A stretch of 37,655 nt of DNA from Alphaproteobacteria bacterium MarineAlpha9_Bin6 (lineage in GTDB: Bacteria > Pseudomonadota > Alphaproteobacteria > UBA7887), in contig PTKE01000013.1 in the NCBI GenBank assembly GCA_002937585.1, positions 1 to 37,655 of the forward strand, given 5' to 3'. Below are positions 1-8,219 of the stretch, piece after piece (positions within the stretch are counted from its first letter, which is position 1; each line of letters begins with the position of its first letter). The notes below the pieces were generated by a model. It had not been told where the DNA came from and searched no databases. It was given only the letters and a program-made list of their open reading frames with translations. The position numbers were made by a program, and so were the translations under genes.

Positions 1-832
1 TATTTTTTAAAAGTTCGTGAGCAACGAACCAGGCCATAGAACTTTCCAGTCCTGCATTACAAAACAGGATCAACTTGCCATTCATAGGTGCCCCGGCAGC
101 TGAGAATAGACGCTCTAATTGCTTGCGATCGCGAAATTTAAGACCGGCATTAACGGTCAACCAACTCATCGGCAAGTTTATCGCACCCGGTATTGTGCCT
201 GAACGGGAAAGCATCCAGGCACGATTGATTCCCAAAAACATGTCGTGACTGCGCACGTCGATTAATGGGGTTTTATCGTCTAAAGCAGTTTCCACGCCTG
301 CCCGCGACACCAGAAGTTCTGGCCGTGGTCGAGCGACGAACTCGGCGGCAGTTGGCTCATATATCCCGACATCGAAGTCTGCGGACCATTCGTCCATCCA
401 TGCCGGCAAACCGCCGTCCAGGATTGACACCGAATCGTGGCCGAGATGTTTGAAAGTAAGATAGATGCTGGTGGTTTCTGCGGCGTCGAATGGACCGGTA
501 CCAGAGCCATAGATGACGACTTGCGAGTTGTTACTGATACCAAGCCGACCAACTAGCGCTTCGAGCTGATCCATAGTCGGCATCATATGAGAGATGCCTT
601 GCTTCCTCGTACGCCAGCCATCCTTGTAGTAGTTGGTGTGGACTGCGCAAGGTATATGGGAGGCGCGATAGTTTTCCGCCGATCTTCGAACGTCCAGTAC
701 GGTTAGGTCCTCTGTGCAGACTTGTGGCTTTAGCCACGACACGTCTACCAAAGGGGTAGCGTCACTCGCTAGCGGTCCGTTAGAAAAGGAGAAAGTTACA
801 GCTGCTCCGATAAGAGCCATTATGCATTTCAT
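1..832 (-). CDS. Exported two-domain rhodanese (thiosulfate/3-mercaptopyruvate sulfurtransferase-like), 3' end outside window
   Basis: The frame is open from an ATG at 832-830 to the window edge (277 codons), so the C-terminus is missing. Residues 1-23 look like a short Sec signal peptide ending in PLAS. Two rhodanese domains follow. The first (about 26-150) has the LDVR and LDGGLPAW motifs but shows VVIYGSG where the catalytic loop would be, so it lacks the active Cys. The second (about 162 onward) has IDVR and the loop CNAGLES, with Cys258 as the likely persulfide-carrying residue. An inactive N-terminal and active C-terminal domain is the usual layout of this family, which moves sulfane sulfur to acceptors such as cyanide or thiols. 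The ATG overlaps the stop of the NosR-like gene as ATGA, implying translational coupling and a linked role. The periplasmic location is inferred from the signal peptide. Confidence 0.9.
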   Translation of the reverse strand, partial: MKCIMALIGAAVTFSFSNGPLASDATPLVDVSWLKPQVCTEDLTVLDVRRSAENYRASHIPCAVHTNYYKDGWRTRKQGISHMMPTMDQLEALVGRLGISNNSQVVIYGSGTGPFDAAETTSIYLTFKHLGHDSVSILDGGLPAWMDEWSADFDVGIYEPTAAEFVARPRPELLVSRAGVETALDDKTPLIDVRSHDMFLGINRAWMLSRSGTIPGAINLPMSWLTVNAGLKFRDRKQLERLFSAAGAPMNGKLILFCNAGLESSMAWFVAHELLKN

Positions 833-3201
833 TGCGGGGAAGCCGTGGCTGGTATCGGCAAACCACTTGGTCCAAGTGTTACCTCGGGCATTGAACGATT
901 CTTTCTTTTTGCAGCCGCCACTAATGGTGGGCAGGCGTGCTCGTCGTGATAAACGATCTGGCAATCCAGGCAGTAGAAACACTCAGACATGTTGATCTTT
1001 CCTGTCGGTTCGATCGCCGAGATGGGACATTTTTGCTCACACAAGTGGCAGGGACTCCCGCATTCGGTACGGCGTTTCAAAGGAGTTAACATCCGGAGTT
1101 TTCCTCCGATCGCCATTGCTGCGCCCAGAGGGCAGAAAAACCGGCAGAAGAAACGTTCGACAACAAGGCCAGCCGATAAAAGAGTCATAGCGTAGATCAC
1201 ATACGGCCATTCGCGGGCGAACTTTAAGGAAATTGCGGTTTTAAATGGTTCAACTTCAGATGCGATGCTGGCTGCTGTCATGGAGTAGAATGACAGCCCC
1301 ACTAGACCAATCAAGATTATATATTTTACTGGCCAGAGATACCTGTGTGTCGTTGGCGAGAGTTGTACTTGCGGCAACCTGCATGCTTGGGCGATTTTAG
1401 CCAGTAACTCCTGCATGGATCCAAATGGACAGAGCCAGCCACAGAAAATACCGCGGCCCCAAATAAAGAAAGTCGCTAACACGTACGTCATTAGTACGAT
1501 GATGAGTGGATCCGAGAGAATCACGTCCGGGTTGAAGGTCCCGAAGGCAGCCTGAATCCAGGTAAGAATATTTATTATGGTGACCTGGGCGCCAACCAGC
1601 CATCCCAACCAAACCAGGGTAAATAGCATGAATGCGTTACGCAGCCAGAAATAAAGCCTGGGCCGTCGGGTAAGTGGTTCCATGAACAATAAAATTGCTG
1701 TCAAGGATGCTAGTGCTGCAACCAGTATACCGATATTTATTGCTTGCACTTTCCAGGCTCGGAACCAAATCGGTTCGCTGTCCGACGCTATTACGTCGAG
1801 ACCAGTCGGTTCCAGGATATATTGTGATGACAACTCATAAGGCACTGAGAATATAGCTGTGTTTCCATTTTCGGTTTCGAACGGAATTTCCAGTCTCCAC
1901 GGCTTGAGGGGATCAACTCCTTCTGACGCCGGCAACCATAAAAGCCCTATTTCTGAAAATATGGGCTTATCTTTTCCGTGCAAGAATCCGAAATAGCGGA
2001 ACCAGTCTTTGGATAAGGTAAATGTCTTTTCTCCTTGGACGAGACGGAAGCGTTCGAACGGGCCGGTCGTGCTTTGTTGCATATCATGTAACGAGTAGGT
2101 GCCATTTGACATCATCAAGAGCACCAGGTCTTCTGCTGCGCGGCCGCTAATAAACAGATTGTACGATTGGTCACCCATGATACTGCGACCAATTGATGGA
2201 GGCGTTACCGGCGCTATATAGAGGTCGATAAAAGGTTTCTCACTAACTTTTTGCTCTGCAGCTTGGTGTCTCTCCTGTCGTCTATATCTTGGTGCGACTT
2301 CCTCTTGAACGAGACGTAGGCTATCGGGGACTTCTCGATGTGCGGAGACATCTATTCCCTGGGCGGCTGCTTCGGTTGTTGAAATTTTTAAACGCGCAAC
2401 AGAACCGGTTTCTACAAGGCTTGACCAGTCGATTTTATGATAAAGCGTCATATCCACCGCAGGTTGGTCGTTAAGTCTGAGGCCGTGCGCCCTTGCTGTT
2501 AAGCGAGCCGAGGTCAGGATTGCCTCGTTAAACAGGATGGCGCTAATGGTTGCTGCGCTGATCCCATCCAGAGTTCCGGAACCGCCTTCTGTTTCATCAG
2601 ATTGGCCACTTAAATATGTGATTTTTGTCAGGCTGACACGCCATGGTCGACGGATATCCACCCCGGAATACTGGTTACCGAAATTGGCCAACCCTCCGAG
2701 TAACAAGATGTCGATAATTGGTTCCTGGTGATCGAGGACTTTGGCGCCGGTCAAGTTTCCATCGAGCCCCAGGCCGACCGCGATTTGAAAGGGCAACGAG
2801 GAAAATCCCAACGATGGTACGGCGTCAACGGTGAGGAACATAAACCCCAGCAAGGTTTGGTCTTCGTAAATGGCTGACGCCGGTGGCTCGCCTTCCAGCC
2901 CGGACGAGCGAGTGGAGTTCGGGAAAAACTCTGTGCGTAGTTCTTCGGTCAGCCAGTCAGCGACCTTACCGGAATACCAGGTCGCCATATCGGGCTGGGG
3001 GATTTTTGCGTCGCCGTAGGCATCTTTTGTAGCCTCACGTACCCGATCCATCGCAGAACCGCCAGATTCTTCAGCAAAAACGGGTTGGCTGTAATTGGAC
3101 AAAAGTGAAATTATGAAACCGAATGCTGCAATGGCGGGCAAAACAAGGTTAGATCCACCACCAAAAGGTGAAAAGTGGAATGTTTTTTGTCTTATCAGCA
3201 T
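829..3201 (-). CDS. NosR/NirI-like membrane flavoprotein with polyferredoxin C-terminus (copy 1)
   Basis: From the chosen ATG at 3201 the product is 790 aa. An in-frame GTG at 3246 would add 15 residues, but the ATG gives a cleaner signal peptide ending near QPVFA and has GGAAGAAG upstream. After the signal comes a periplasmic FMN-binding domain (about 80-245). It contains the flavinylation-type motif DGISAATIS with Thr218 as the predicted phosphoester-FMN site. A long periplasmic stretch precedes several membrane helices (about 500-700) bearing two CxxxCP motifs (Cys587/591 and Cys686/690). The C-terminus has two ferredoxin-like clusters, CGSPCHLCEQKCP and CFYCLDC with a later CPP. This is the NosR architecture, in which electrons pass from quinol through FMN and Fe-S to periplasmic enzymes; known NosR proteins are slightly shorter. 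No nosZ is nearby, so the electron acceptor is unknown. The stop overlaps the rhodanese start. Confidence 0.9.
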   Translation of the reverse strand: MLIRQKTFHFSPFGGGSNLVLPAIAAFGFIISLLSNYSQPVFAEESGGSAMDRVREATKDAYGDAKIPQPDMATWYSGKVADWLTEELRTEFFPNSTRSSGLEGEPPASAIYEDQTLLGFMFLTVDAVPSLGFSSLPFQIAVGLGLDGNLTGAKVLDHQEPIIDILLLGGLANFGNQYSGVDIRRPWRVSLTKITYLSGQSDETEGGSGTLDGISAATISAILFNEAILTSARLTARAHGLRLNDQPAVDMTLYHKIDWSSLVETGSVARLKISTTEAAAQGIDVSAHREVPDSLRLVQEEVAPRYRRQERHQAAEQKVSEKPFIDLYIAPVTPPSIGRSIMGDQSYNLFISGRAAEDLVLLMMSNGTYSLHDMQQSTTGPFERFRLVQGEKTFTLSKDWFRYFGFLHGKDKPIFSEIGLLWLPASEGVDPLKPWRLEIPFETENGNTAIFSVPYELSSQYILEPTGLDVIASDSEPIWFRAWKVQAINIGILVAALASLTAILLFMEPLTRRPRLYFWLRNAFMLFTLVWLGWLVGAQVTIINILTWIQAAFGTFNPDVILSDPLIIVLMTYVLATFFIWGRGIFCGWLCPFGSMQELLAKIAQACRLPQVQLSPTTHRYLWPVKYIILIGLVGLSFYSMTAASIASEVEPFKTAISLKFAREWPYVIYAMTLLSAGLVVERFFCRFFCPLGAAMAIGGKLRMLTPLKRRTECGSPCHLCEQKCPISAIEPTGKINMSECFYCLDCQIVYHDEHACPPLVAAAKRKNRSMPEVTLGPSGLPIPATASPQ

Positions 3202-3315
3202 TTTTAGGGCCACTTCTTCCACGCCAAAAACCCGGGACACTAACACGCTTAAGCAGCCTTTCCACCCTTCGGTTTTACTTTTCCGCCTTTACGTTGGTTT
3301 TGACAGTAATATCAT

Positions 3316-3344
3316 TTGTCATTGGACTGTCTCTGCTCTACAAT
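3316..3344 (+). promoter_or_regulatory. Sigma70-like promoter for the amidohydrolase gene
   Basis: TTGTCA (3316-3321) and TACAAT (3339-3344) are separated by exactly 17 bp and each differs from consensus at one base. Transcription would begin near 3351, leaving a leader of about 110 nt before the ATG at 3461. The call rests on sequence alone. Confidence 0.5.
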
Positions 3345-3460
3345 TTTGCTTGGTTGCAGGAAGTTTTTGCAGCTACGCATTTTCTATAATGTGTCGACAT
3401 AGAAACTAAAATGATCAATCAGCCGGGCGCGTCTGGTTGTTGGTCGAGGGAGGCTAAAGC

Positions 3461-4972
3461 ATGTCAACGTGGCTTAGCGAACGAGAAGAAGGATTAGTGG
3501 AAGGTGCAGAGGAGCTTGAGTTTCAATCTCCTGTACCAACACAGATCGTGTCAAATGGCGAGTACTTACCTCCGCCACAAAGTCCGAAACAAAAGCAAGT
3601 TGAAAACCGGATCAAAGAGTTAGCCGAAGAGAACAGCAAGTTTCTTGGGATGACTCGTCGGGAATATCTCATGACCAACTGCGGCATGGCTGCAGCGTTC
3701 TTGGCGATGAACGAGATCTATGGGGGCAACGTGTTCCAGGTAGATCCAGCAGAAGCACGGGATCCGGAGATGACGTTAGAGCGGGCCAATGCGCTCTCTG
3801 GTCAGTTTATCTTTGATGACCAAACTCATTTCCTGCGTGATGATTTCGCGCATGAAGAAATCACGGGCCTTGGCGAGTTTGCCGCCGAGCACTGGAATCC
3901 GGTCCTCAAGGAAGAAGGTATCAGCTTAACGCGGTATAAGTTCGAGAACTACATTCGCGAACTATGGTTCACCGCAGATACCAAGATGGCGCTGCTGTCA
4001 GGCGCGCCGTTTGATGATCCAACCTGGTATCTTTTGTTCAATGACCAGATCATGAGTGCTTGTAATACTGTCAACGACTTCGTTGGTGGCCAGCGGATGT
4101 TGGGCCATGCTGTCATCACGCCCGGTCAGCCTGGCTGGATGGACACCGTTGATGAGACCATCAGCAATAACGATCCAAACATGGTTTCCTGGAAGTCGTA
4201 CACAATCGGCGATCCACTCGCTCCGTCGAAGTGGCCATGGCGTTTGGATGATGAAAAGATTATGTATCCCTTCTACGAGAAATCGTTGAAGGCCGGCATA
4301 AACACAATTTGTGTCCACAAGGGGCTGATGCCGCCGGATTACGAGCAGTCGTTCAAGGGCCTGTGGCAGTACGCAACTGCGTGGGATCTCGAGAAGGCCG
4401 CAAAAGATTGGCCGGACATGCGCTTCGTTATCTATCACACGGCGTTGCGTCCGTTCCTCGAGTTGCCTGACCAAGCTTGGGCAGAATTCGAGGCGACTGG
4501 TCGCATTAAGTGGGCGACCGATGTGGTTGAGGCAGCGCAGGCTGCTGGGACTGGCAACATCTACGGCGAGATTGGTACCTCATTCGCCAATTCGGCGGTA
4601 GCGCATCCGAAATTCTCGGCGGCGTTTATTGGTACGCTGGTTGCTGGTCTAGGTGCGGATCACGTCGTCTATGGTTCGGATACCGTATGGTATGGTTCGC
4701 CGCAGTGGCAGATTGAAGCCATGCGTCGTCTCGAAGTGCCGGGCGATATGCAAGAGAAGTATGGCCTGCCGGCGCTTGGTGGTCCGAACAGCCTGACCAA
4801 ACAGGCGATCTTCGGCCTCAATTCAGCTCGCCTTTACAACCTCGGCATGACGAATGTCGAGCTCCAGAACTTGAACTTCGGCGAAGACAAGCTGGCTGAG
4901 TTGGGCAGAGAATACCGTGAACGCGGTGGTGGACCGACCAACAAGCGTTATGGTTTTGTCCGTACTGCTTAA
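3461..4972 (+). CDS. Amidohydrolase-family (Amidohydro_2-like) TIM-barrel metal hydrolase with an internal Tat-type signal
   Basis: The 503-aa product starts at an ATG preceded by GAGGGAGG. A hydrophilic 60-residue leader precedes TRREYL (65-70) and a short hydrophobic run (about 72-84), which together resemble a Tat signal with a long n-region. The catalytic domain (about 114-465) shows FDDQTHF (118-124), CVHKG (284-288), VIYHTALRP (323-331), YGEIGTSF (368-375) and VVYGSDTVWYG (402-412). These match the strand-end metal ligands of the ACMSD/Amidohydro_2 branch, with H286, H326 and D407 as likely ligands. The usual first HxH reads QTH. The substrate is unknown. The gene is divergent from the NosR-like gene and upstream of three secreted paralogues, so a periplasmic partnership with the redox proteins is plausible but inferred. 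Confidence 0.85.
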   Translation: MSTWLSEREEGLVEGAEELEFQSPVPTQIVSNGEYLPPPQSPKQKQVENRIKELAEENSKFLGMTRREYLMTNCGMAAAFLAMNEIYGGNVFQVDPAEARDPEMTLERANALSGQFIFDDQTHFLRDDFAHEEITGLGEFAAEHWNPVLKEEGISLTRYKFENYIRELWFTADTKMALLSGAPFDDPTWYLLFNDQIMSACNTVNDFVGGQRMLGHAVITPGQPGWMDTVDETISNNDPNMVSWKSYTIGDPLAPSKWPWRLDDEKIMYPFYEKSLKAGINTICVHKGLMPPDYEQSFKGLWQYATAWDLEKAAKDWPDMRFVIYHTALRPFLELPDQAWAEFEATGRIKWATDVVEAAQAAGTGNIYGEIGTSFANSAVAHPKFSAAFIGTLVAGLGADHVVYGSDTVWYGSPQWQIEAMRRLEVPGDMQEKYGLPALGGPNSLTKQAIFGLNSARLYNLGMTNVELQNLNFGEDKLAELGREYRERGGGPTNKRYGFVRTA

Positions 4973-5022
4973 CTGAGTGACCGGAAGCGCCTTAGCGTAA
5001 CGGTCAAAGGACTGACATGGAG

Positions 5023-5056
5023 AAGGTCAGGGGCGTTTGTCCTTGGCCTTCTTCCA
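5023..5056 (+). terminator. Imperfect stem-loop after the amidohydrolase gene
   Basis: GAAGGTCAGG and CCTTGGCCTTC form an imperfect hairpin with a loop of about nine bases, followed only by TTCC rather than a T-run. It may be a weak terminator or a processing or stability element between the amidohydrolase and the small secreted genes. Confidence 0.3.
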
Positions 5057-5178
5057 CATCGGGGCGATGATTTAGTTTCAGGGCTTGAGTTCATGTGGGG
5101 TGTTGCAAGCGAAGATATCGCCCTTTAAGGACCGATGGTTACTTTGAAGCGGCAGGATGCCGCGATAGGGAGGATGTC

Positions 5179-5709
5179 ATGAAAATTGGTTTTGGTGTGG
5201 CTGCGGTTGTCGCATTTCTTGCCGCATTTGCCACCGTTCCAGTGACGGCGGCTGAAATATTGACCCTGAAGGCAACCTCAGGACGCTTTAAGATTCAGGG
5301 CGGCTTTTACCCAAATTATTTAGTGTTCCTAAAGGGGCTTGATGCCTCCACCATTGAAACTGATTGGGTGGATAAGGAATATTACGCGGTGCTCGATGTG
5401 CATGAAGGGCCGGAAGCAGGCCAAAGTGCGATTATGACGCTGAAAAAATCGAATGATCGAAGCCCTCAACCCGAATGGTGCAAAACCGAGGGCGGTGAAG
5501 AGTTTAAGGGAAAGGGCATTACCTGCTTGAAGGGAGCGGAAGGCTTTACCGAACAGCTTCGATTCAAGGTGAAGGTAAAATGGCCGGATTCTGCCGCCGC
5601 CTTACCCGCGGAATTACAGAACCGCACCTGGGCCGAATATCCAGAACTACCTGGCAGGAGAGAATCCGAAGAGCTAGGTCCATTCGACCTGCACATCGTT
5701 CTCGAGTGA
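5179..5709 (+). CDS. Small secreted protein of unknown family, tandem copy 1
   Basis: I chose the ATG at 5179 (176 aa) over an in-frame ATG at 5095, because AGGGAGG lies just upstream and this start matches the two neighbouring paralogues. Residues 1-25 form a Sec signal peptide (VPVTAA, then E). The mature protein is about 150 residues with a probable beta-rich fold and exactly two cysteines, in EWCKTEGG (Cys101) and ITCLKG (Cys116), likely a disulfide. Other conserved blocks are FLKGLDAS, WVDKEYYAVLDVHEGPEAGQS and LQNRTWAEYP. I do not recognise the family. It follows the amidohydrolase on the same strand and belongs to a three-gene tandem array. A role as a secreted partner or binding protein of the neighbouring redox system is inference only. 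Confidence 0.85.
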   Translation: MKIGFGVAAVVAFLAAFATVPVTAAEILTLKATSGRFKIQGGFYPNYLVFLKGLDASTIETDWVDKEYYAVLDVHEGPEAGQSAIMTLKKSNDRSPQPEWCKTEGGEEFKGKGITCLKGAEGFTEQLRFKVKVKWPDSAAALPAELQNRTWAEYPELPGRRESEELGPFDLHIVLE

Positions 5710-5842
5710 ATCTGCCAATAGCGGATCAGCGTCAGGGAGATAAGTCGTCTGCGTGGGACGCCCTGACGCGGGCCGGTGGTGCCATTCTTAAAATGCAGAT
5801 GATTATTTCGAGGGGGCGTCAGGCCGTGAGGGGGAGGATCTG

Positions 5843-6373
5843 ATGAGATTTGGATTTGGGGGAGCCGCTGTTGTCGCATTTCTTGCCACATTTGCCTCTG
5901 TTTCAGTAACGGCAGCTGAAATATTAACCCTGAGTGCTTCCGAAGGCCGTTTCAAGATTATGGGGGGCATGTACCCACGCTATTTAGTGTTCCTGAAGGG
6001 CCTTGATGCCTCCACCATCAAAACTGCTTGGGTGGACAAAGAGTATTATGCGGTGCTCGATGTCCATGAAGGGCCCGAAGCGGGCCAAAGTGTGATTATG
6101 ACACTCAAAAAATCGACGGATCGCAGCCCTCAACCCGAATGGTGTAAAACCGAGGGCGGTAAAAGCTTTGAGGGGAAGGGCGTAACTTGCTTGAAGGGAG
6201 CCGAAGGATTTACCGAACAGCTTCGATTCAAGACAAGGGTCAAATTCGCTGATTCCGCTGCCGCGTTGCCGGCGGAATTACAGAACCGCACTTGGGCCGA
6301 ATATCCAGAGATGCCTGGCAGGCGGGAATTTGAAGAACTGGGTCCATTTGATCTGCACATCGTTCTCGAGTAA
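5843..6373 (+). CDS. Small secreted protein of unknown family, tandem copy 2
   Basis: This 176-aa paralogue of the upstream gene starts with MRFGFGG behind GGGGGAGG. It keeps the Sec signal peptide (SVTAA), the WVDKEYYAVLDVHEGPEAGQS block and both cysteines (EWCKTEGG and VTCLKG). Differences from copy 1 are scattered across the length rather than clustered, with no frameshift or stop, so the copy looks functional. The 133-bp spacer to copy 1 is related to the spacer before copy 3. Family and function are unknown. Confidence 0.85.
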   Translation: MRFGFGGAAVVAFLATFASVSVTAAEILTLSASEGRFKIMGGMYPRYLVFLKGLDASTIKTAWVDKEYYAVLDVHEGPEAGQSVIMTLKKSTDRSPQPEWCKTEGGKSFEGKGVTCLKGAEGFTEQLRFKTRVKFADSAAALPAELQNRTWAEYPEMPGRREFEELGPFDLHIVLE

Positions 6374-6513
6374 ATCGGTTAAACTCGGATCAGTCAGAGG
6401 CCGAGCCGTTTGGGTCAGGAACGCTTCCGCGCGGTGGTGTGAACGGAGTATGATGGATTGGAGATGAAGACGATTACTAGGGGGCGGCAACATGCCGCGA
6501 CAGGGAGGAACTC

Positions 6514-7038
6514 ATGAGGTTTGGATTTGGCATAGCCGTAGTTGTTGTGTTTTTAGCCGCATTTACCTCTGTGCCAGTAACAGCGGCCGAAATTATGACC
6601 CTAAAGGCGAGCGAAGGGCGTTTCAAGGTTACGTTCTATCCGGACTACTTTTTGTTTTTAAAGGGGCTTGATGCCTCCGGCATCAAGACTGCCTGGGTCG
6701 ACAAGGAATATTATGCGGTGCTTGACCTGCATGAAGGGCCGGAAGCTGGCCAAAGTGTTATCGTGACGTTGAAGAGGTCGAGTGACCGTAGCCCTCAGCC
6801 GGAATGGTGCAAAACGGAAGGCGGTGAAAATTTCTCAGGCTTGGGTATTACTTGCTTGAAGGGAGATGAGGACTTTACGGAGCAACTCCGTTTTAAAGTC
6901 ACGGCGAAATACGCTGACTCTGCTGCCAATCTGCCAGCGGAGTTACAAAACCGTACTTGGGCTGAATATCCAGAAATGCCCGGCCGACGCGAATTTGAAG
7001 TACTAGGTTCATTCGATTTCCACATCGTTCTTAACTAG
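6514..7038 (+). CDS. Small secreted protein of unknown family, tandem copy 3
   Basis: This 174-aa paralogue has the same signal peptide pattern (VPVTAA) and RBS (AGGGAGGA). It is two residues shorter in the region after GRFKV and more diverged at the C-terminus (VLGSFDFHIVLN). Both cysteines (EWCKTEGG, ITCLKG) and the YYAVLDLHEGPEAGQS block are kept. It is the last gene of the unit and is followed within 25 bp by a strong hairpin terminator. Function is unknown. Confidence 0.85.
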   Translation: MRFGFGIAVVVVFLAAFTSVPVTAAEIMTLKASEGRFKVTFYPDYFLFLKGLDASGIKTAWVDKEYYAVLDLHEGPEAGQSVIVTLKRSSDRSPQPEWCKTEGGENFSGLGITCLKGDEDFTEQLRFKVTAKYADSAANLPAELQNRTWAEYPEMPGRREFEVLGSFDFHIVLN

Positions 7039-7058
7039 CCTATTCGCTCTGACGGAGA

Positions 7059-7090
7059 CGGTGGCGGCATTTACCGCCACCGCCCCTTTT
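7059..7090 (+). terminator. Rho-independent-type terminator after the triplicated genes
   Basis: A perfect 9-bp GC-rich stem CGGTGGCGG / CCGCCACCG with the loop CATTTA is followed by CCCCTTTT. It lies just downstream of copy 3 and before the convergent apbE-like gene. Confidence 0.75.
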
Positions 7091-7160
7091 ATGCGGGCCG
7101 TTATTTTTTCTCAAACGCTTTCTTGAGACCGAAAAAGCGACCAAGTTAGCTTAGAAATGT

Positions 7161-8210
7161 TCAGCTAATAAAGCGGTGTTTATTTCCCTCGGGGGTGGTA
7201 ATCACTGCCTTCACTCCACCGATTTCCTTAACGACGCTCTCCACCTGTGAGGTAGGGAGGACAAACAAAGCTGTAGACATGGCATCTGCTGTGGTTGCTC
7301 GCTTCGTGATTACCGATGCAGACACATGGTGCGTCGCTGGTTTTCCGGTTCGAGGGTCGAATAAGTGGTGATAATGGCCATTGCCGTCGAATACAGTACC
7401 GGATCCGGCTGAAGTCGCTACCGATTCATCTACGAGTTCGATAGTTTCCGTGGTCTGGTTCGGATCTTGCGGGCTCGCGAGCCCAATGCGCCATGGTCTG
7501 CCATCGGGGTGGTCATCAAGCGCCCGAGTTTCCCCCAACTCTACAAGTACTTGGCGGATTCCTTGATCACGTAAAAGATCCGCTACTCGATCCGTAATGT
7601 AACCCTGCGCAACACCGTTCAAGGTTACGGCCATTCCGGACTTGGCAAAACGCACACTGCCACCTGTGATATCAATCTTTCGATAGTCGACCAGGTTCAG
7701 TGCATTCCTGATGTCCGTGTTGGACGGACCAGTTTGGATGCCGGGTTGCTTGGAAAAATGCTCCGAAAACAAAAGCCACAAAGGCTGCACCGTAACGTCG
7801 AAAGCGCCGTTAGTTTGATCGCCAAACCGGCTGCTGCTGGAAAGCAAATTCAAAAGGTCTGCTGCGGGCGTTTCAATATGGCCTTCTCTGTTTAGAATGG
7901 ATAGATCACTGTCGGCACGATGTAGACTAAATACGCGTTCCAAGCGTTCGATCTCATCGATTGCAGTGGTGACGATCGTTTGGGCTGCACTTCGATCATA
8001 ATGTGCCAATGTAAGTTTGGCAGGAGCTCCCAATGCCGTACCTTCCCAAGTATAGAGTGATGCACCTTCAGGCAGTGCTATTGCCCCATTTTTAGCAACT
8101 AGCGTGCAGCCGGCGGCTGCACCGAATAGCGTCAGGGCGCGCCGGCGTGAAACGCTACGAGTTCGTTTCGGAGGAGAGGAGGAGGATATCGGCAAGGTGA
8201 AAATAGACAT
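7161..8210 (-). CDS. apbE: FAD:protein FMN transferase, ApbE/NosX-like, Tat-exported
   Basis: This 349-aa ApbE-family protein attaches FMN through a phosphoester to Thr/Ser of extracytoplasmic flavoproteins. The N-terminus has a twin-arginine motif (SRRRALTLF) and a hydrophobic run ending in GAAAGC, which could also be a lipobox-like site. Tat export is typical of NosX, the ApbE homologue that flavinylates NosR. Family motifs are visible: FDVTVQPLW, the VTLNGVAQGYITDRV block, GETRA, SVATSAGSG, HLFDPRTGKPA and ATTADAMSTALFV. The start follows GAGGAG and sits 9 bp after the stop of the second NosR-like gene, so they form one operon. Its likely substrates are the two NosR-like proteins here and possibly others. 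Confidence 0.92.
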   Translation of the reverse strand: MSIFTLPISSSSPPKRTRSVSRRRALTLFGAAAGCTLVAKNGAIALPEGASLYTWEGTALGAPAKLTLAHYDRSAAQTIVTTAIDEIERLERVFSLHRADSDLSILNREGHIETPAADLLNLLSSSSRFGDQTNGAFDVTVQPLWLLFSEHFSKQPGIQTGPSNTDIRNALNLVDYRKIDITGGSVRFAKSGMAVTLNGVAQGYITDRVADLLRDQGIRQVLVELGETRALDDHPDGRPWRIGLASPQDPNQTTETIELVDESVATSAGSGTVFDGNGHYHHLFDPRTGKPATHHVSASVITKRATTADAMSTALFVLPTSQVESVVKEIGGVKAVITTPEGNKHRFIS

Positions 8211-8219
8211 AAGGTCTCC

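Larger units (their letters stand above)
5179..7038 (+). repeat. Tandem triplication of a secreted-protein gene with its leader
   Basis: Three gene copies start at 5179, 5843 and 6514, giving unit lengths of 664 and 671 bp. The similarity includes the sequence before each start (a purine-rich GGGAGGA type RBS preceded by CGGCAGGATGCCGCG-like or CGTCAGGCCGTG-like sequence), so whole gene-plus-leader units were duplicated. Proteins 1 and 2 differ at roughly 26 of 176 positions by hand count. Copy 3 is more diverged and lacks two residues near position 40. Confidence 0.9.

Noticed and set aside
3998-4474. 158-codon minus-strand reading frame
   Set aside because: It lies wholly inside the amidohydrolase gene, whose catalytic motifs span the same bases.
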